64,000 nucleotides of DNA from Plantactinospora soyae (lineage in GTDB: Bacteria; Actinomycetota; Actinomycetes; Mycobacteriales; Micromonosporaceae), in NCBI RefSeq assembly GCF_014874095.1, contig NZ_JADBEB010000001.1, positions 8,990,001-9,054,000 on the forward strand, read 5' to 3'. The notes under the pieces were generated by a model. The model saw nothing but the letters and a program-made list of their open reading frames with translations, was not told the DNA's origin and ran no database searches. The position numbers were made by a program, and so were the translations under genes. Shown here piece after piece: positions 26,905 to 39,985 of this stretch. Numbering within the stretch: position 1 is the stretch's first letter; every line of letters begins with the position of its first letter.

Positions 26905-26912
<8 letters not shown>
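25428..26912 (-). CDS. gltD: Glutamate synthase, small subunit
   Basis: Supplies electrons from NADPH to the large subunit in GOGAT. 494 residues from GTG 26912, set by AGGAGG seven bases upstream; this start overlaps the end of gltB by eight bases. Four cysteines for a 4Fe-4S cluster lie in [18 protein letters not shown], with more at [16 protein letters not shown] binding is at [25 protein letters not shown] binding at [20 protein letters not shown], and the C-terminal FAD motif at [19 protein letters not shown]. Encoded after gltB in a two-gene operon for nitrogen assimilation. Confidence 0.96.
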
Positions 26913-31752
<4,840 letters not shown>

Positions 31753-31867
31753 TCACGTTCAATCATTGGGTCGGGACGACGTCGGCCCTGCTGGGTCTCT
31801 CGAGTCTACGTTAGGGGCCGGCGGGGTCCACCAGTTCGAACTGATCACAGGCAGCGGAATTGATCAC

Positions 31868-32746
31868 ATGCCCGGGATCCGCTACGTGTACGCTCCCCCG
31901 GTGGCTTCTGTGCGAGACGAGCCGTTTGACCGGTTGGAACGCTTTTACGATGCGGTGCCGCGTGACGGGGCACACACAGAGGATTTCGGCGGGCTGGTTC
32001 TCTTTGTCCGCGACGGGGCTGGCTGGCCATTCTACGCGCGCCCGCGACTGGACGCCACGGAGTCGCCGTCGGCAGCCGACGTGACCGCCGTCCGTCAGCG
32101 GCAGCGTGACCTCGGCCTGCCGGAGGCGTTCGAGTGGGTCCACGACAACAATCCCGAACTGCTGGCGGTGGCCCGGTCCGCGGGCCTGTCGGTGCTGGAG
32201 GCGCCACTGATGGTGCTCGACCCGACCGCCCTGCCGCCGGCCGCCGAGTTGGGCGGGCCGGCGGTACGGATCCTCGACCCCGCCGCACCCGGCTTCGCCA
32301 CCGACGTCGCGGTCCGGCGGGCGGTCGCCGCGGTCGGCTTCGCCGCGCCGGGGACCGAGACCGGCGCGGCCGGGCCGACCGCCCGGGACGCCGCCCTCGT
32401 CGAACTGCCGGTCGACTCGCTGGACGAGGAGCGGGCCAGGACCGCCGCCGGAGGGCGGATCTCCGCCCTGGTCGAGATGCCGGGCGAGGGAGCGGTGGCC
32501 AGCGGCATGGCGCTGCGGGTCGACGACGTCGCCGAGATAGCCGGCATCGCCACACTCCCCTCGGCCCGCCGCCGGGGCCTCGGGGCGGCGGTCACCGCCG
32601 CCCTGGCCCGCCGGCTGCTCGACGACGGCACCAACCTGATCTTCCTTTCGGCCGGCAGCGACGAGATCGCCCGGGTCTACCTGAGGGTCGGGTTCCGGCG
32701 GATCGGCACCGCCTGCATCGCCGAGCCCGCCCCCGCCGCACTGTAA
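31868..32746 (+). CDS. GNAT-family N-acetyltransferase
   Basis: About 292 residues from ATG 31868; a GTG at 31901 is an alternative. The C-terminal half is a GNAT domain with the acetyl-CoA loop IATLPSARRRGLGAAVTAAL (Q/RxxGxG/A type) and a final strand/helix, IARVYLRVGFRRIGTACIA. The N-terminal 130 residues are a less conserved alpha/beta region, possibly a degenerate second GNAT fold. The stop codon TAA is part of the hairpin repeat that follows. The acceptor substrate is unknown. Confidence 0.85.
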   Translation: MPGIRYVYAPPVASVRDEPFDRLERFYDAVPRDGAHTEDFGGLVLFVRDGAGWPFYARPRLDATESPSAADVTAVRQRQRDLGLPEAFEWVHDNNPELLAVARSAGLSVLEAPLMVLDPTALPPAAELGGPAVRILDPAAPGFATDVAVRRAVAAVGFAAPGTETGAAGPTARDAALVELPVDSLDEERARTAAGGRISALVEMPGEGAVASGMALRVDDVAEIAGIATLPSARRRGLGAAVTAALARRLLDDGTNLIFLSAGSDEIARVYLRVGFRRIGTACIAEPAPAAL

Positions 32747-32796
32747 GGAAGGGTTCCTTCTTATCGCTTTTTGCATAAGAAGGGGCCCTTCCTAAC
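32743..32796 (+). repeat. Micromonosporaceae-type hairpin repeat, copy 2
   Basis: Two 22-base arms at 32743-32764 and 32775-32796 (GTAAGGAAGGG... / ...CCCTTCCTAAC) pair almost completely, with G-T wobbles opposite GG, over the loop CGCTTTTTGC. The TAA at 32744-32746 is the stop of the GNAT gene. Arms and loop match the copy near 3.95 kb on the opposite strand. A strong terminator-like structure, but without a U-tract. Confidence 0.88.
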
Positions 32797-32821
32797 CGGC
32801 GTCGGCCGGTCCCCGCACAGC

Positions 32822-32839
32822 CTCAAGACATACTCAAGA
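32822..32839 (+). promoter_or_regulatory. Heptamer direct repeat, candidate SARP site
   Basis: CTCAAGA occurs at 32822-32828 and 32833-32839, an exact 11-bp pitch with 4-bp spacers, about 80 bases before the peptidase start. SARP activators such as ActII-ORF4 bind heptamers spaced this way. Two SARP-like regulators are in the window. Binding is inference. Confidence 0.4.
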
Positions 32840-32917
32840 TCATTGCGTCGTCGCACGTGGGCAACCATGATGACCGGCAGTGTTGTCCCGTACAACTCCA
32901 TCCCCCTCGGAGTTCAC

Positions 32918-35053
32918 ATGAGAATAAGACGACCGACGGTAGTTGTTATATCGACACTGCTGGCCGCCTCCCTCGGCGTCGTCACCGCCCCGTCGATGGC
33001 ACTGGGCCAGCCGGCAGCGGCGCTGCAGATCGCCGTCGCGGAGCCGAACCAGGTCACCGGGCTCACCGTCACCCAGGCCGACGGGTACGCCACGCTGGCG
33101 TGGACGCCGGTCGACGGCGCCACCGACTACCAGATCGAGCGCACCCCCGTCGACGCCGGGAACGTCGCCACCGGTCCGGCCGTGATCGTCGGCGTGTGGC
33201 GCCCGAACCGGCAGATCAACAACGAGTCACCCACCTTCGCCGACGCCGGGTTCAGCCCGGGCGACCGGTTCTCCTGGCGGGTACGCGCCCGGTTCGACAC
33301 CACCGAGCAGCCGTACTCCACCCCGGCCTCCGGCAGCACGCTGTCGCCCTGGGGCAACCCGAACGTTCCGGGCGAGAGCCTGCGTACCCAGTGGGAGACC
33401 ACCAAGGCGGCGCAGTACACCAGCGACGTCGACGAGTACGCGTACACCGCCGAGATCGACCGGCTCAGCGAGCGCGTCCGGGTGGTGGAGATCGGCCGTA
33501 CGGTGCTGAACCGGCCGATCAACATGCTCGTCTTCGGCTACCCGACCCCGCCGACCACCGCGCAGGCCGTCGCGGCGACCTCGCCGCTGGCGGTCAACTG
33601 CAACGTGCACGGCAACGAGCCCGGTGACCGCGAGGCCTGCCTGGTGCTGGCCCGCAAGCTGGCCTTCGGCAAGGACGCCAAGACCGTCGACCTGCTGTCG
33701 CACACCACCGTGCTGATCGTTCCGACGATCAACGGTGACGGGCGGGCCGCCAACACCCGGGGCAACTCGACCGGGCAGGACCTCAACCGCGACTACTCGC
33801 TGATCCGCCAGCCGGAGACGGCGGCGTACGTCCGGATGCTGCGCGACTACCGCCCCGTGGCCGGCTACGACGGGCACGAGTACGGCAACTCCACCGCCGG
33901 TGACCTGCCGATGCTCCCGCCACGACACCAGAACGTGGCGAAGCAGATCTTCGACGAGTCGATGGACATGATCGAAGACCACATGTACGTGCAGGGCGCC
34001 AAGGACGGCTGGTGGGCCTGCCCGTACGGCTGCCAGGGCGGCAGTGGCGTGGGGCTGAGCGAGGAGACGATCCTGCGCAACACCCTGGGCCTGAAGAACA
34101 CGGTGAACTCGCTGCTGGAGCTGCGCAGCTCCGGTGGCCAGACCCGGCCCGACGAGGGCAACACCGCGAACAACCGGCGCCGCAAGACGTACTCGGCGTT
34201 CTGGACGTTCAGCCAGTTCTTCGACTACCACCGGGCCAGCCTGCCCGCCATCAAGCAGGCGCGGAGCGAGGCGATCGAGTTCCAGGCCTCGAACACCGGT
34301 CGACTCGTCTTCCGGGGCTCCCGGCCGATCCCGCTGCACCCGGCACCGCACCCGGGTGAGGCCGGACCGCGCGACGACCTGCCCGAGCCGGAGATGATCC
34401 TGGACAACGCCCCCTGTGCCTACAAGCTCACCGAGGAGCAGTACAACGGGGCACGCACCGACGGTCCCGGCGGGGTGGGCGCCACCGTGGCGCAGCGGAT
34501 CGCCGCGCACGGCTGGAAGGTCGTCAAGGCCGCCGACGGGTACTACGTGCCGCTGGCCCAGCCGGAGCGGGGCCTGATCCCGCTGCTGCTCGACGCCCAG
34601 GGCGCCGAGGAGTGGGTGGACGGCCAGCGGGTCTACCCGACCAGCACGGGCCGGCACAACGGGCCGCTGAGCGTCTCCGGCTTCACCTGCATCTCGGGTG
34701 GCACGGTGAACGGTCCGGTCACGGTCCGGCCGGGCGCGGTGTTCATCGCCACCGGTACGACGATCAGCGGTCCGGTCAGCTCGTCCGGTGCCGCCGGCGT
34801 CTTCCTGGCCAACAGCACGGTGCGGGGTCCGGTGCAGGTCTCCGGCACCACCAACGCCGTGTCGCTGGTCGACAACCGGATCTCCGGACCGGTCGCCCTG
34901 TCGCTCAACAACACCGGCAGCGACGTACCGCTGCTGGCCGGCAACTCCGTGAGCGGTCCGCTGAGCTGTGCGCTGAACAGCCCGGCACCGACCAACCTCG
35001 GTGTGCCGAACCAGGTGAACGGCCCCAAGGCGGGCCAGTGCGCGGCGCTCTGA
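32918..35053 (+). CDS. Secreted M14-family zinc carboxypeptidase with beta-helix tail
   Basis: 711 residues from ATG 32918 (GGAG six bases upstream). A signal peptide (MRIRRPTVVVISTLLAASLG ... APSMALGQPAAA) is followed by a fibronectin-III-like domain (TGLTVTQADGYATLAWTPVD). The M14 domain has zinc ligands in NVHGNEPGDREA (HxxE near residue 230), a substrate-binding NRDYS near 290 and the third ligand candidate in YDGHEYG near 318. The last 110 residues repeat short units such as VNGPVTV, ISGPVSS, VRGPVQV and ISGPVAL, which should build a small right-handed beta-helix, perhaps for cell-wall or substrate binding. Followed by a FAS1 lipoprotein. Confidence 0.88.
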   Translation: MRIRRPTVVVISTLLAASLGVVTAPSMALGQPAAALQIAVAEPNQVTGLTVTQADGYATLAWTPVDGATDYQIERTPVDAGNVATGPAVIVGVWRPNRQINNESPTFADAGFSPGDRFSWRVRARFDTTEQPYSTPASGSTLSPWGNPNVPGESLRTQWETTKAAQYTSDVDEYAYTAEIDRLSERVRVVEIGRTVLNRPINMLVFGYPTPPTTAQAVAATSPLAVNCNVHGNEPGDREACLVLARKLAFGKDAKTVDLLSHTTVLIVPTINGDGRAANTRGNSTGQDLNRDYSLIRQPETAAYVRMLRDYRPVAGYDGHEYGNSTAGDLPMLPPRHQNVAKQIFDESMDMIEDHMYVQGAKDGWWACPYGCQGGSGVGLSEETILRNTLGLKNTVNSLLELRSSGGQTRPDEGNTANNRRRKTYSAFWTFSQFFDYHRASLPAIKQARSEAIEFQASNTGRLVFRGSRPIPLHPAPHPGEAGPRDDLPEPEMILDNAPCAYKLTEEQYNGARTDGPGGVGATVAQRIAAHGWKVVKAADGYYVPLAQPERGLIPLLLDAQGAEEWVDGQRVYPTSTGRHNGPLSVSGFTCISGGTVNGPVTVRPGAVFIATGTTISGPVSSSGAAGVFLANSTVRGPVQVSGTTNAVSLVDNRISGPVALSLNNTGSDVPLLAGNSVSGPLSCALNSPAPTNLGVPNQVNGPKAGQCAAL

Positions 35054-35163
35054 GCCGCGTCCGGCGGTGACCTGAGCACCACCGGTCCTCGCCGTACCGG
35101 CAGGTCGGGCGCGACGCCCGGCCTGCCGGTACGACACCTTGCAAGCCCCTCGTGGAGGTTGTC

Positions 35164-35886
35164 GTGTCCGAGCCGTCCCACCCGTCCCAGCTACCTGGCC
35201 ACCTCGGTCGGGCGGCCGGACGTACCCGTGATCACCGGGCGTCGTGGCGCGGACCGGTCCGCCTCGCCGCCGCCGCGCTGCTGGTGGCGGCCACGACCGT
35301 CGGCTGCACGGACTCCGATGCGGCCGACCAGGGCGCGGCGGCGCGGGCGGCCGCCCAGCCGGCGGGTCCGGTGACCGGGCCGCTCTGCTCGGCGCTGCCC
35401 TCCGGCAGCGACCCGGGAAACCCGGCGTCCCTGGCCAAGGAGCCCGGTGACGTGGCGTTGCAGTGGATCCCGGTGCTCACCCGGTTCGAGGCGGCGGTAC
35501 GGGCAGCGGACGTGTCGGCCGAACTCCGCGATCCGGACGGGGTGACCATCCTGGCGCCCACCGACGACGCGTTCGCGAAGAAGTTCTCCGAGGACAACCT
35601 CGACAATCTGATGATCAAGCAGAAGGACGAGCTGCGTACGCTGCTCCGGGCGCATCTCGTCGCCGGCTCACACTCGCTGGCCGACCTGGTCGCGAAGGGC
35701 AGAGTCAGTACGCTCGACGGCACGTCCGTCACGATCACCCGGGCCGACCCGATGGCCCGGATCGGCGACCACACCCAGGCTGTCTGCGCCGACTACCAGG
35801 TCAAGGGCGGCCGGATCCACATCATCAACGGAGTGCTCGGCAGCCTGCCGACGACCGCCGACGCCAACGGCGACCCGGCCCACTGA
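35164..35886 (+). CDS. FAS1 (fasciclin)-domain lipoprotein
   Basis: 240 residues from GTG 35164, with GGAGG six bases upstream. A basic N-terminus of about 36 residues precedes the hydrophobic core VRLAAAALLVAATTVGC, a plausible lipobox with the lipidated Cys, then a short linker. A single fasciclin domain follows: FEAAVRAADVSAELRDPDGV, TILAPTDDAFAKKF, LRTLLRAHLVAGSHSLADLV and HIINGVLGSLP. FAS1 proteins mediate adhesion at the cell surface. Spacing to the upstream peptidase gene (110 bases) allows co-transcription. Confidence 0.88.
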   Translation: MSEPSHPSQLPGHLGRAAGRTRDHRASWRGPVRLAAAALLVAATTVGCTDSDAADQGAAARAAAQPAGPVTGPLCSALPSGSDPGNPASLAKEPGDVALQWIPVLTRFEAAVRAADVSAELRDPDGVTILAPTDDAFAKKFSEDNLDNLMIKQKDELRTLLRAHLVAGSHSLADLVAKGRVSTLDGTSVTITRADPMARIGDHTQAVCADYQVKGGRIHIINGVLGSLPTTADANGDPAH

Positions 35887-35908
35887 GGCCCCGCGCGCCC
35901 GACCTGGT

Positions 35909-38900
35909 CTACGGATCGCCCTCCGGCGGCACGGCGGCCAGTACGGCGTCGAGCGGCGCGTCCCGGCCGTACCGGTGGGCCACCGCGAAGGCGCCGGTAC
36001 CGAGGAGTGACCCGGCCGCCCCGGGCGAGCCGAGACGCCATCCGTCCGCCTCCGGCCGCCATCCGACCGGTTCCGAGCCGGGTCGCCAGCCACCCGACCC
36101 CGACCGCCGCCCATCCGCTTCCGGGCCGGGTCGCCAGCCACCCGCCCCGGGTTGCCGGCCGTCCGGTTCCGGGCCGGGCCAGCCGGTCGTCCGGGGCCAC
36201 CCGCCCGCCCCGGGTCGGCCCTCCGCTCGGGTCCGCCCGGCCCGTCTCGACCGGGTCGGCCCGTCCAACTGGGCGCGCAGTGCCCGCTCGGTCGCCTCGG
36301 CGTCCGGTCGCTCGCAGGCCGGCACCGGAGCGCCGATCTCCGCACGGATCCGGTCCGCCGCGCCGAGCAGTCGGGCACCCCGGATCGGCTCGCCCTCCAG
36401 CCGGGCCACCTCCGCCAACGCCTCCAGTACGCTCGCCGTCCGCCACAGGTCGCCGACCCGGCGGTGCTCGGCGAGGCTGATCCGCAGATGTCCCGCCGCC
36501 TGTCGGGTACGCCCGCCACGCAACTCGACCAGGCCGCGCAGGTTGTGCGCCCAGCCGACTCCCTCGGGGAACCCGATCGCCGAGTGCCGGCGCAGGGCCA
36601 CGTCGAGCAGCGACGACGCCCGGTCGATGTCGCCCTGGTAGAGCGCGACCGCGCCGAGGTTCATCAGCGCGCTGGCCGCCGCCAGGGCATCGCCCAGCCG
36701 TTCGTGTCGGCGCAGGCTCGCCCGCAGCCGCGAGTAGGCCCGGTCCAGATCGCCCGCGAGCCACGCGGTGAAGCCCCGCAGCTCCGTGGTCTGTGCCTCG
36801 CCCCACTCGTCGTCACACTCGGCGAAGATGGCGCCGGCGGTGGCGAGGTGGCGGGCGGACTCGGCGTACCGGGCCTGCTCCCGGGCCACCGAGCCCAGAA
36901 TCAGCTCCACCCGGGCCTGGGTCCTGCGGTCCCCGGTGCCCCGACAGGCGGTCCGGGCCAGCTTCGCGTGCTCGATCGCGGCGGGATAGTCACAGCGCAG
37001 CATCGCCAGCATCGCCGCGCCGATCCCGGCCCGGGCCCGCAGCGCGGGCGGTGCCGCCGGATGCCGCGCCAACGCCCCCGCCAGCCATCGGTGCCCGTCC
37101 CGGTAGTGGCCCTCCAGCCGGCAGTACATCGACAGCGCGGTGGCCAGCCGGAGGTCACCGTGCACGGGTCCACCGGCCCCCGCCTCGGCCAGCCAGGTCA
37201 TCGCCGAACGCAGGTTGGAGTCCTCGGCCCGCAACCGGGAGAGCCACCGGTCCTGGACCGCGCCGCGAAGCTGGGCATCGGCCCGCTCGGCCAGGCCCAG
37301 GCAGTACGTCGCGAGATCCTGCCGGGCGGCGACCTCGGCCCCGGAGGCGACCAGCCTGGACAGGGCGTGCCGCCGGATCGGAGCCAGCATCCGGTAGCGG
37401 ACCGGCATCGCCTCGGACGGCTGGCCGGAGGTCGGCGACGATTCGGCCGGCTCGCCGGGCAGCGGCTCCGCCAACGACGCCTCGACCAGCGCGGCCAGGT
37501 CGGCCGGGGCCGACGCCCCACCCATCGCCTCGGCCAGTTCGGCGTCGAAGCCACCGGCACAGATCGAGAGCCGGTCGAAGAGCCGGCAGGCGTCGGGCTC
37601 CAACTGGGCCAGGCTGGACTCGACCGCGGCGGCAATGCTCCGGTGCCGGTCCGGCGTCCTCGGATCCGAGCTCCGCAGCAGCCGTACGTCGGCCCGGAGG
37701 CGAGTCGTGATCTCGTTGACGCTCAGCATTGGCGTACGCGCCGCCGCCAGTTCGATCGCCAGCGGCAGTCCGTCGAGTTCGGCGCAGAGCCGTACGACCG
37801 CTTCGGCGCTGGCCTCGGGAACCGGGCGACCGGAGAACTCGTGGGCGCGTTCGAGGAAGAGCCGGGTGGCCGGATGTGCCCGGAGCGCGGCGATGTCGTG
37901 CCCGCTCGCCGGCTCGGGTACGGCCAGCGCCGGCACCCGGATCCGCGACTCGCCCGGCACCCGCAGCGCGACCCGGCTGGTCGCCAGCACCCGCAGTCCC
38001 GGGCACTGCGACAGCAGCCGCCCGACCAGCTCCGCACAACCCGTGACCAGGTGTTCGCAGTTGTCCAGCACCAGCAGGGCCGGTACGGCGCCGAGATCGG
38101 CGACCAGCGCCTCGACGAGGTCCCGCCCCAGGTCGGGTACGCCGAGCGCGGCGGCCACCGCCTGAGGTACCCGTACCGGGCTCTCCACCGCGGTGAGGTC
38201 GACGAACCAGACCGGCCGGTCGGTGACCCGTCCCGCCGCGGCCACCGCCAGCCGGGTCTTGCCGGCGCCCCCGGTACCGGTCAGGCTGACCAACCGATGC
38301 TGGTCGAGGCGCTGCCCGACGACGTCGAGCAGGTCCTCGCGGCCGAGTAGCGCGGTGAGCGGGACCGGGAGCCGGGCCGCCGCACGTGCCCGGGACGCCG
38401 GACGACCCGTGCCGGCCTCCGGGACCGGTTCGCCGCGCTGCCCCGTCGCCCAGTCCTCCGGCAGCTCTCCCCGTTGCGCCGCCTCCGCCAGCGCGCAGAT
38501 CCGACCGGCCGGCTCGACGCCCAACTGCTCCGAGAACACCTCCCGGGCGCGGCGCTGTACCTGCGCGGCAGCCCGCCGCCCGTCGGCCAGGAAGGACGCC
38601 ACCAGCAGCAACTCCCAGAGCCGGGCTCGCAGTGGCCGGCCGGCCACCGCCACCGACAGCTCCCCGACCGCGGTACGAGCCAGCCTGGTACCAGCGGCAC
38701 CGGCTGCCACCACGGACCGGTCGGCGACGGGGCCACCGGCGGCGGCGTACGCCGAGACCGCCAGTCGCAGCAGGCACTCCCACCGGTCCTCGAACGCGTC
38801 GAACCGGGCCTGTCGCAGCCGGCGTACCTCGACGGCGGCCCACCCCGACGGACACAGCCGGTGGCCGCGCAGCGGCTCGCCTCCCGCCTCGGCCAGCGGC

Positions 38901-39853
38901 TGACCGGTCGGCTCCGGCGAACCGGGTACGGTCGGCGGGACGATCTCCGGACGGGCACCGGGCGGCAGCGTCCCGGAGCAGGTCACGACCGCCGGTTCCG
39001 GGGCCACGCCGGTGCCGGGGCAGGTCACGCTCGGCGGGACGATCTCCGGACGGGCACCGGGCGGCAGCGTCCCGGAGCAGGTCACGACCGCCGGGTCCGG
39101 GACGAGACCGGTGCCGGGCCCGGGGGTGGCCGGGTCGGACCAGGTGGCGAGCGCGGCGCCGAACAGGCGGCCGGCGGCCGGAAGGTCACCGGCGGCCATC
39201 CGGCGACGGGCCCGGGCGACGAGCCGGATGAACCGGTGCGCGTCGATCCGGCTGCCCGGCAGTCGCAGCCGGTAACCAGCGGGTCCGATCTCCAGCGCGT
39301 CCGGCGATCCGCAGTCGGCGAGCGCGGCGGCCAACAGGGTGGCCGGCCGGTCCAGGATCCGAACGTCCGCCCGCACCGCTCCGTCGACAGCGGCTCGGGC
39401 GTGCCGGGGACCGTCGACAGGGGCGCGCGGCGACGTAGGACCGTCGACAGCAGCTCCGGTATGCCCGGGACCGTCGACAGCGGCGCACGGCGACGTAGGA
39501 CCGTCGACAGCGGCTCCGGTATGCCCGGGACCGTCGACGGGGGCGCATGGCGACGTCGGGTCGTCGGCTCGGGTCCGGGCGGTGCCGGAGGTGCCGATCG
39601 CCGCCAGTAGCTCCGCGTCGGGGACCGGCTCGCCGGCCCGGAGGGCGAGCAGGCCGAGCAGCAGGCGCGACTCGTCCGGCAGGGCCACCGGTCCGTCCGG
39701 TCCGATCAGCCGGACTGGTCCGAGCAGCCGTACCTCGCCTCCGGTGGTGACCGGCCGGTCCGTGTTGGCCTGCTGACCAGGCACGCTGTGCCGCAACTGG
39801 GAGCCCTCGCCTTCGCTTGCGGCAAGTGTGCGACGCGGCGACGCGGAGGGCAT
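35909..39853 (-). CDS. AfsR/SARP-like regulator with repeat-expanded regions
   Basis: Large cytoplasmic regulator, about 1314 residues from ATG 39853 (the frame opens at GTG 39937, but codon bias there is weak). A winged-helix start (VRLLGPVRLIGPDGPVALPD...LLLGLLALRAG) is interrupted by 20-residue repeats, then resumes at LEIGPAGYRLRLPGSRIDAH. A 33-residue repeat (TLPPGARPEIVPP) splits the activation domain. An NB-ARC-type NTPase follows (VSLTGTGGAGKTRLAVAAAG, LLVLDNCEHLVTGCAELV), then TPR helices, and a C-terminal Gly/Trp/Pro repeat tail (GGWRPGPEADG). DNA binding may be impaired by the insertion. Targets unknown. Confidence 0.85.
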   Translation of the reverse strand: MPSASPRRTLAASEGEGSQLRHSVPGQQANTDRPVTTGGEVRLLGPVRLIGPDGPVALPDESRLLLGLLALRAGEPVPDAELLAAIGTSGTARTRADDPTSPCAPVDGPGHTGAAVDGPTSPCAAVDGPGHTGAAVDGPTSPRAPVDGPRHARAAVDGAVRADVRILDRPATLLAAALADCGSPDALEIGPAGYRLRLPGSRIDAHRFIRLVARARRRMAAGDLPAAGRLFGAALATWSDPATPGPGTGLVPDPAVVTCSGTLPPGARPEIVPPSVTCPGTGVAPEPAVVTCSGTLPPGARPEIVPPTVPGSPEPTGQPLAEAGGEPLRGHRLCPSGWAAVEVRRLRQARFDAFEDRWECLLRLAVSAYAAAGGPVADRSVVAAGAAGTRLARTAVGELSVAVAGRPLRARLWELLLVASFLADGRRAAAQVQRRAREVFSEQLGVEPAGRICALAEAAQRGELPEDWATGQRGEPVPEAGTGRPASRARAAARLPVPLTALLGREDLLDVVGQRLDQHRLVSLTGTGGAGKTRLAVAAAGRVTDRPVWFVDLTAVESPVRVPQAVAAALGVPDLGRDLVEALVADLGAVPALLVLDNCEHLVTGCAELVGRLLSQCPGLRVLATSRVALRVPGESRIRVPALAVPEPASGHDIAALRAHPATRLFLERAHEFSGRPVPEASAEAVVRLCAELDGLPLAIELAAARTPMLSVNEITTRLRADVRLLRSSDPRTPDRHRSIAAAVESSLAQLEPDACRLFDRLSICAGGFDAELAEAMGGASAPADLAALVEASLAEPLPGEPAESSPTSGQPSEAMPVRYRMLAPIRRHALSRLVASGAEVAARQDLATYCLGLAERADAQLRGAVQDRWLSRLRAEDSNLRSAMTWLAEAGAGGPVHGDLRLATALSMYCRLEGHYRDGHRWLAGALARHPAAPPALRARAGIGAAMLAMLRCDYPAAIEHAKLARTACRGTGDRRTQARVELILGSVAREQARYAESARHLATAGAIFAECDDEWGEAQTTELRGFTAWLAGDLDRAYSRLRASLRRHERLGDALAAASALMNLGAVALYQGDIDRASSLLDVALRRHSAIGFPEGVGWAHNLRGLVELRGGRTRQAAGHLRISLAEHRRVGDLWRTASVLEALAEVARLEGEPIRGARLLGAADRIRAEIGAPVPACERPDAEATERALRAQLDGPTRSRRAGRTRAEGRPGAGGWPRTTGWPGPEPDGRQPGAGGWRPGPEADGRRSGSGGWRPGSEPVGWRPEADGWRLGSPGAAGSLLGTGAFAVAHRYGRDAPLDAVLAAVPPEGDP
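38932..39110 (-). repeat. 99-bp duplicated coding segment in the SARP-like gene
   Basis: The block beginning TCGGCGGGACGATCTCCGG at 38932 recurs at 39031, a 99-bp (33-codon) pitch, nearly identical for about 75 bases. In protein it doubles PAVVTCSGTLPPGARPEIV within the activation-domain region. Confidence 0.85.
39371..39550 (-). repeat. 60-bp tandem repeat (3 copies) in the SARP-like gene
   Basis: Three near-identical 60-bp units with GGACCGTCGACAG occurring twice per unit. Each encodes 20 residues, for example SPCAAVDGPGHTGAAVDGPT. They are inserted in the winged-helix region of the regulator. Confidence 0.9.
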
Positions 39854-39985
39854 ACCCCCGATCGGTCGGTTAGCCCGCGAACCGGAGGGTCCGGCGCGAC
39901 CCGCTTGGGCAGCGGCCCCCTTCGATTCGGATACCACCTGATCGACCGGCTGCGGACGACCCGGCAGTCGAAGATCGCCGGATGG

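Noticed and set aside
36152-38350. 732-codon frame opposite the second SARP-like gene
   Set aside because: No motif, and the opposite strand has clear NB-ARC and TPR sequence.
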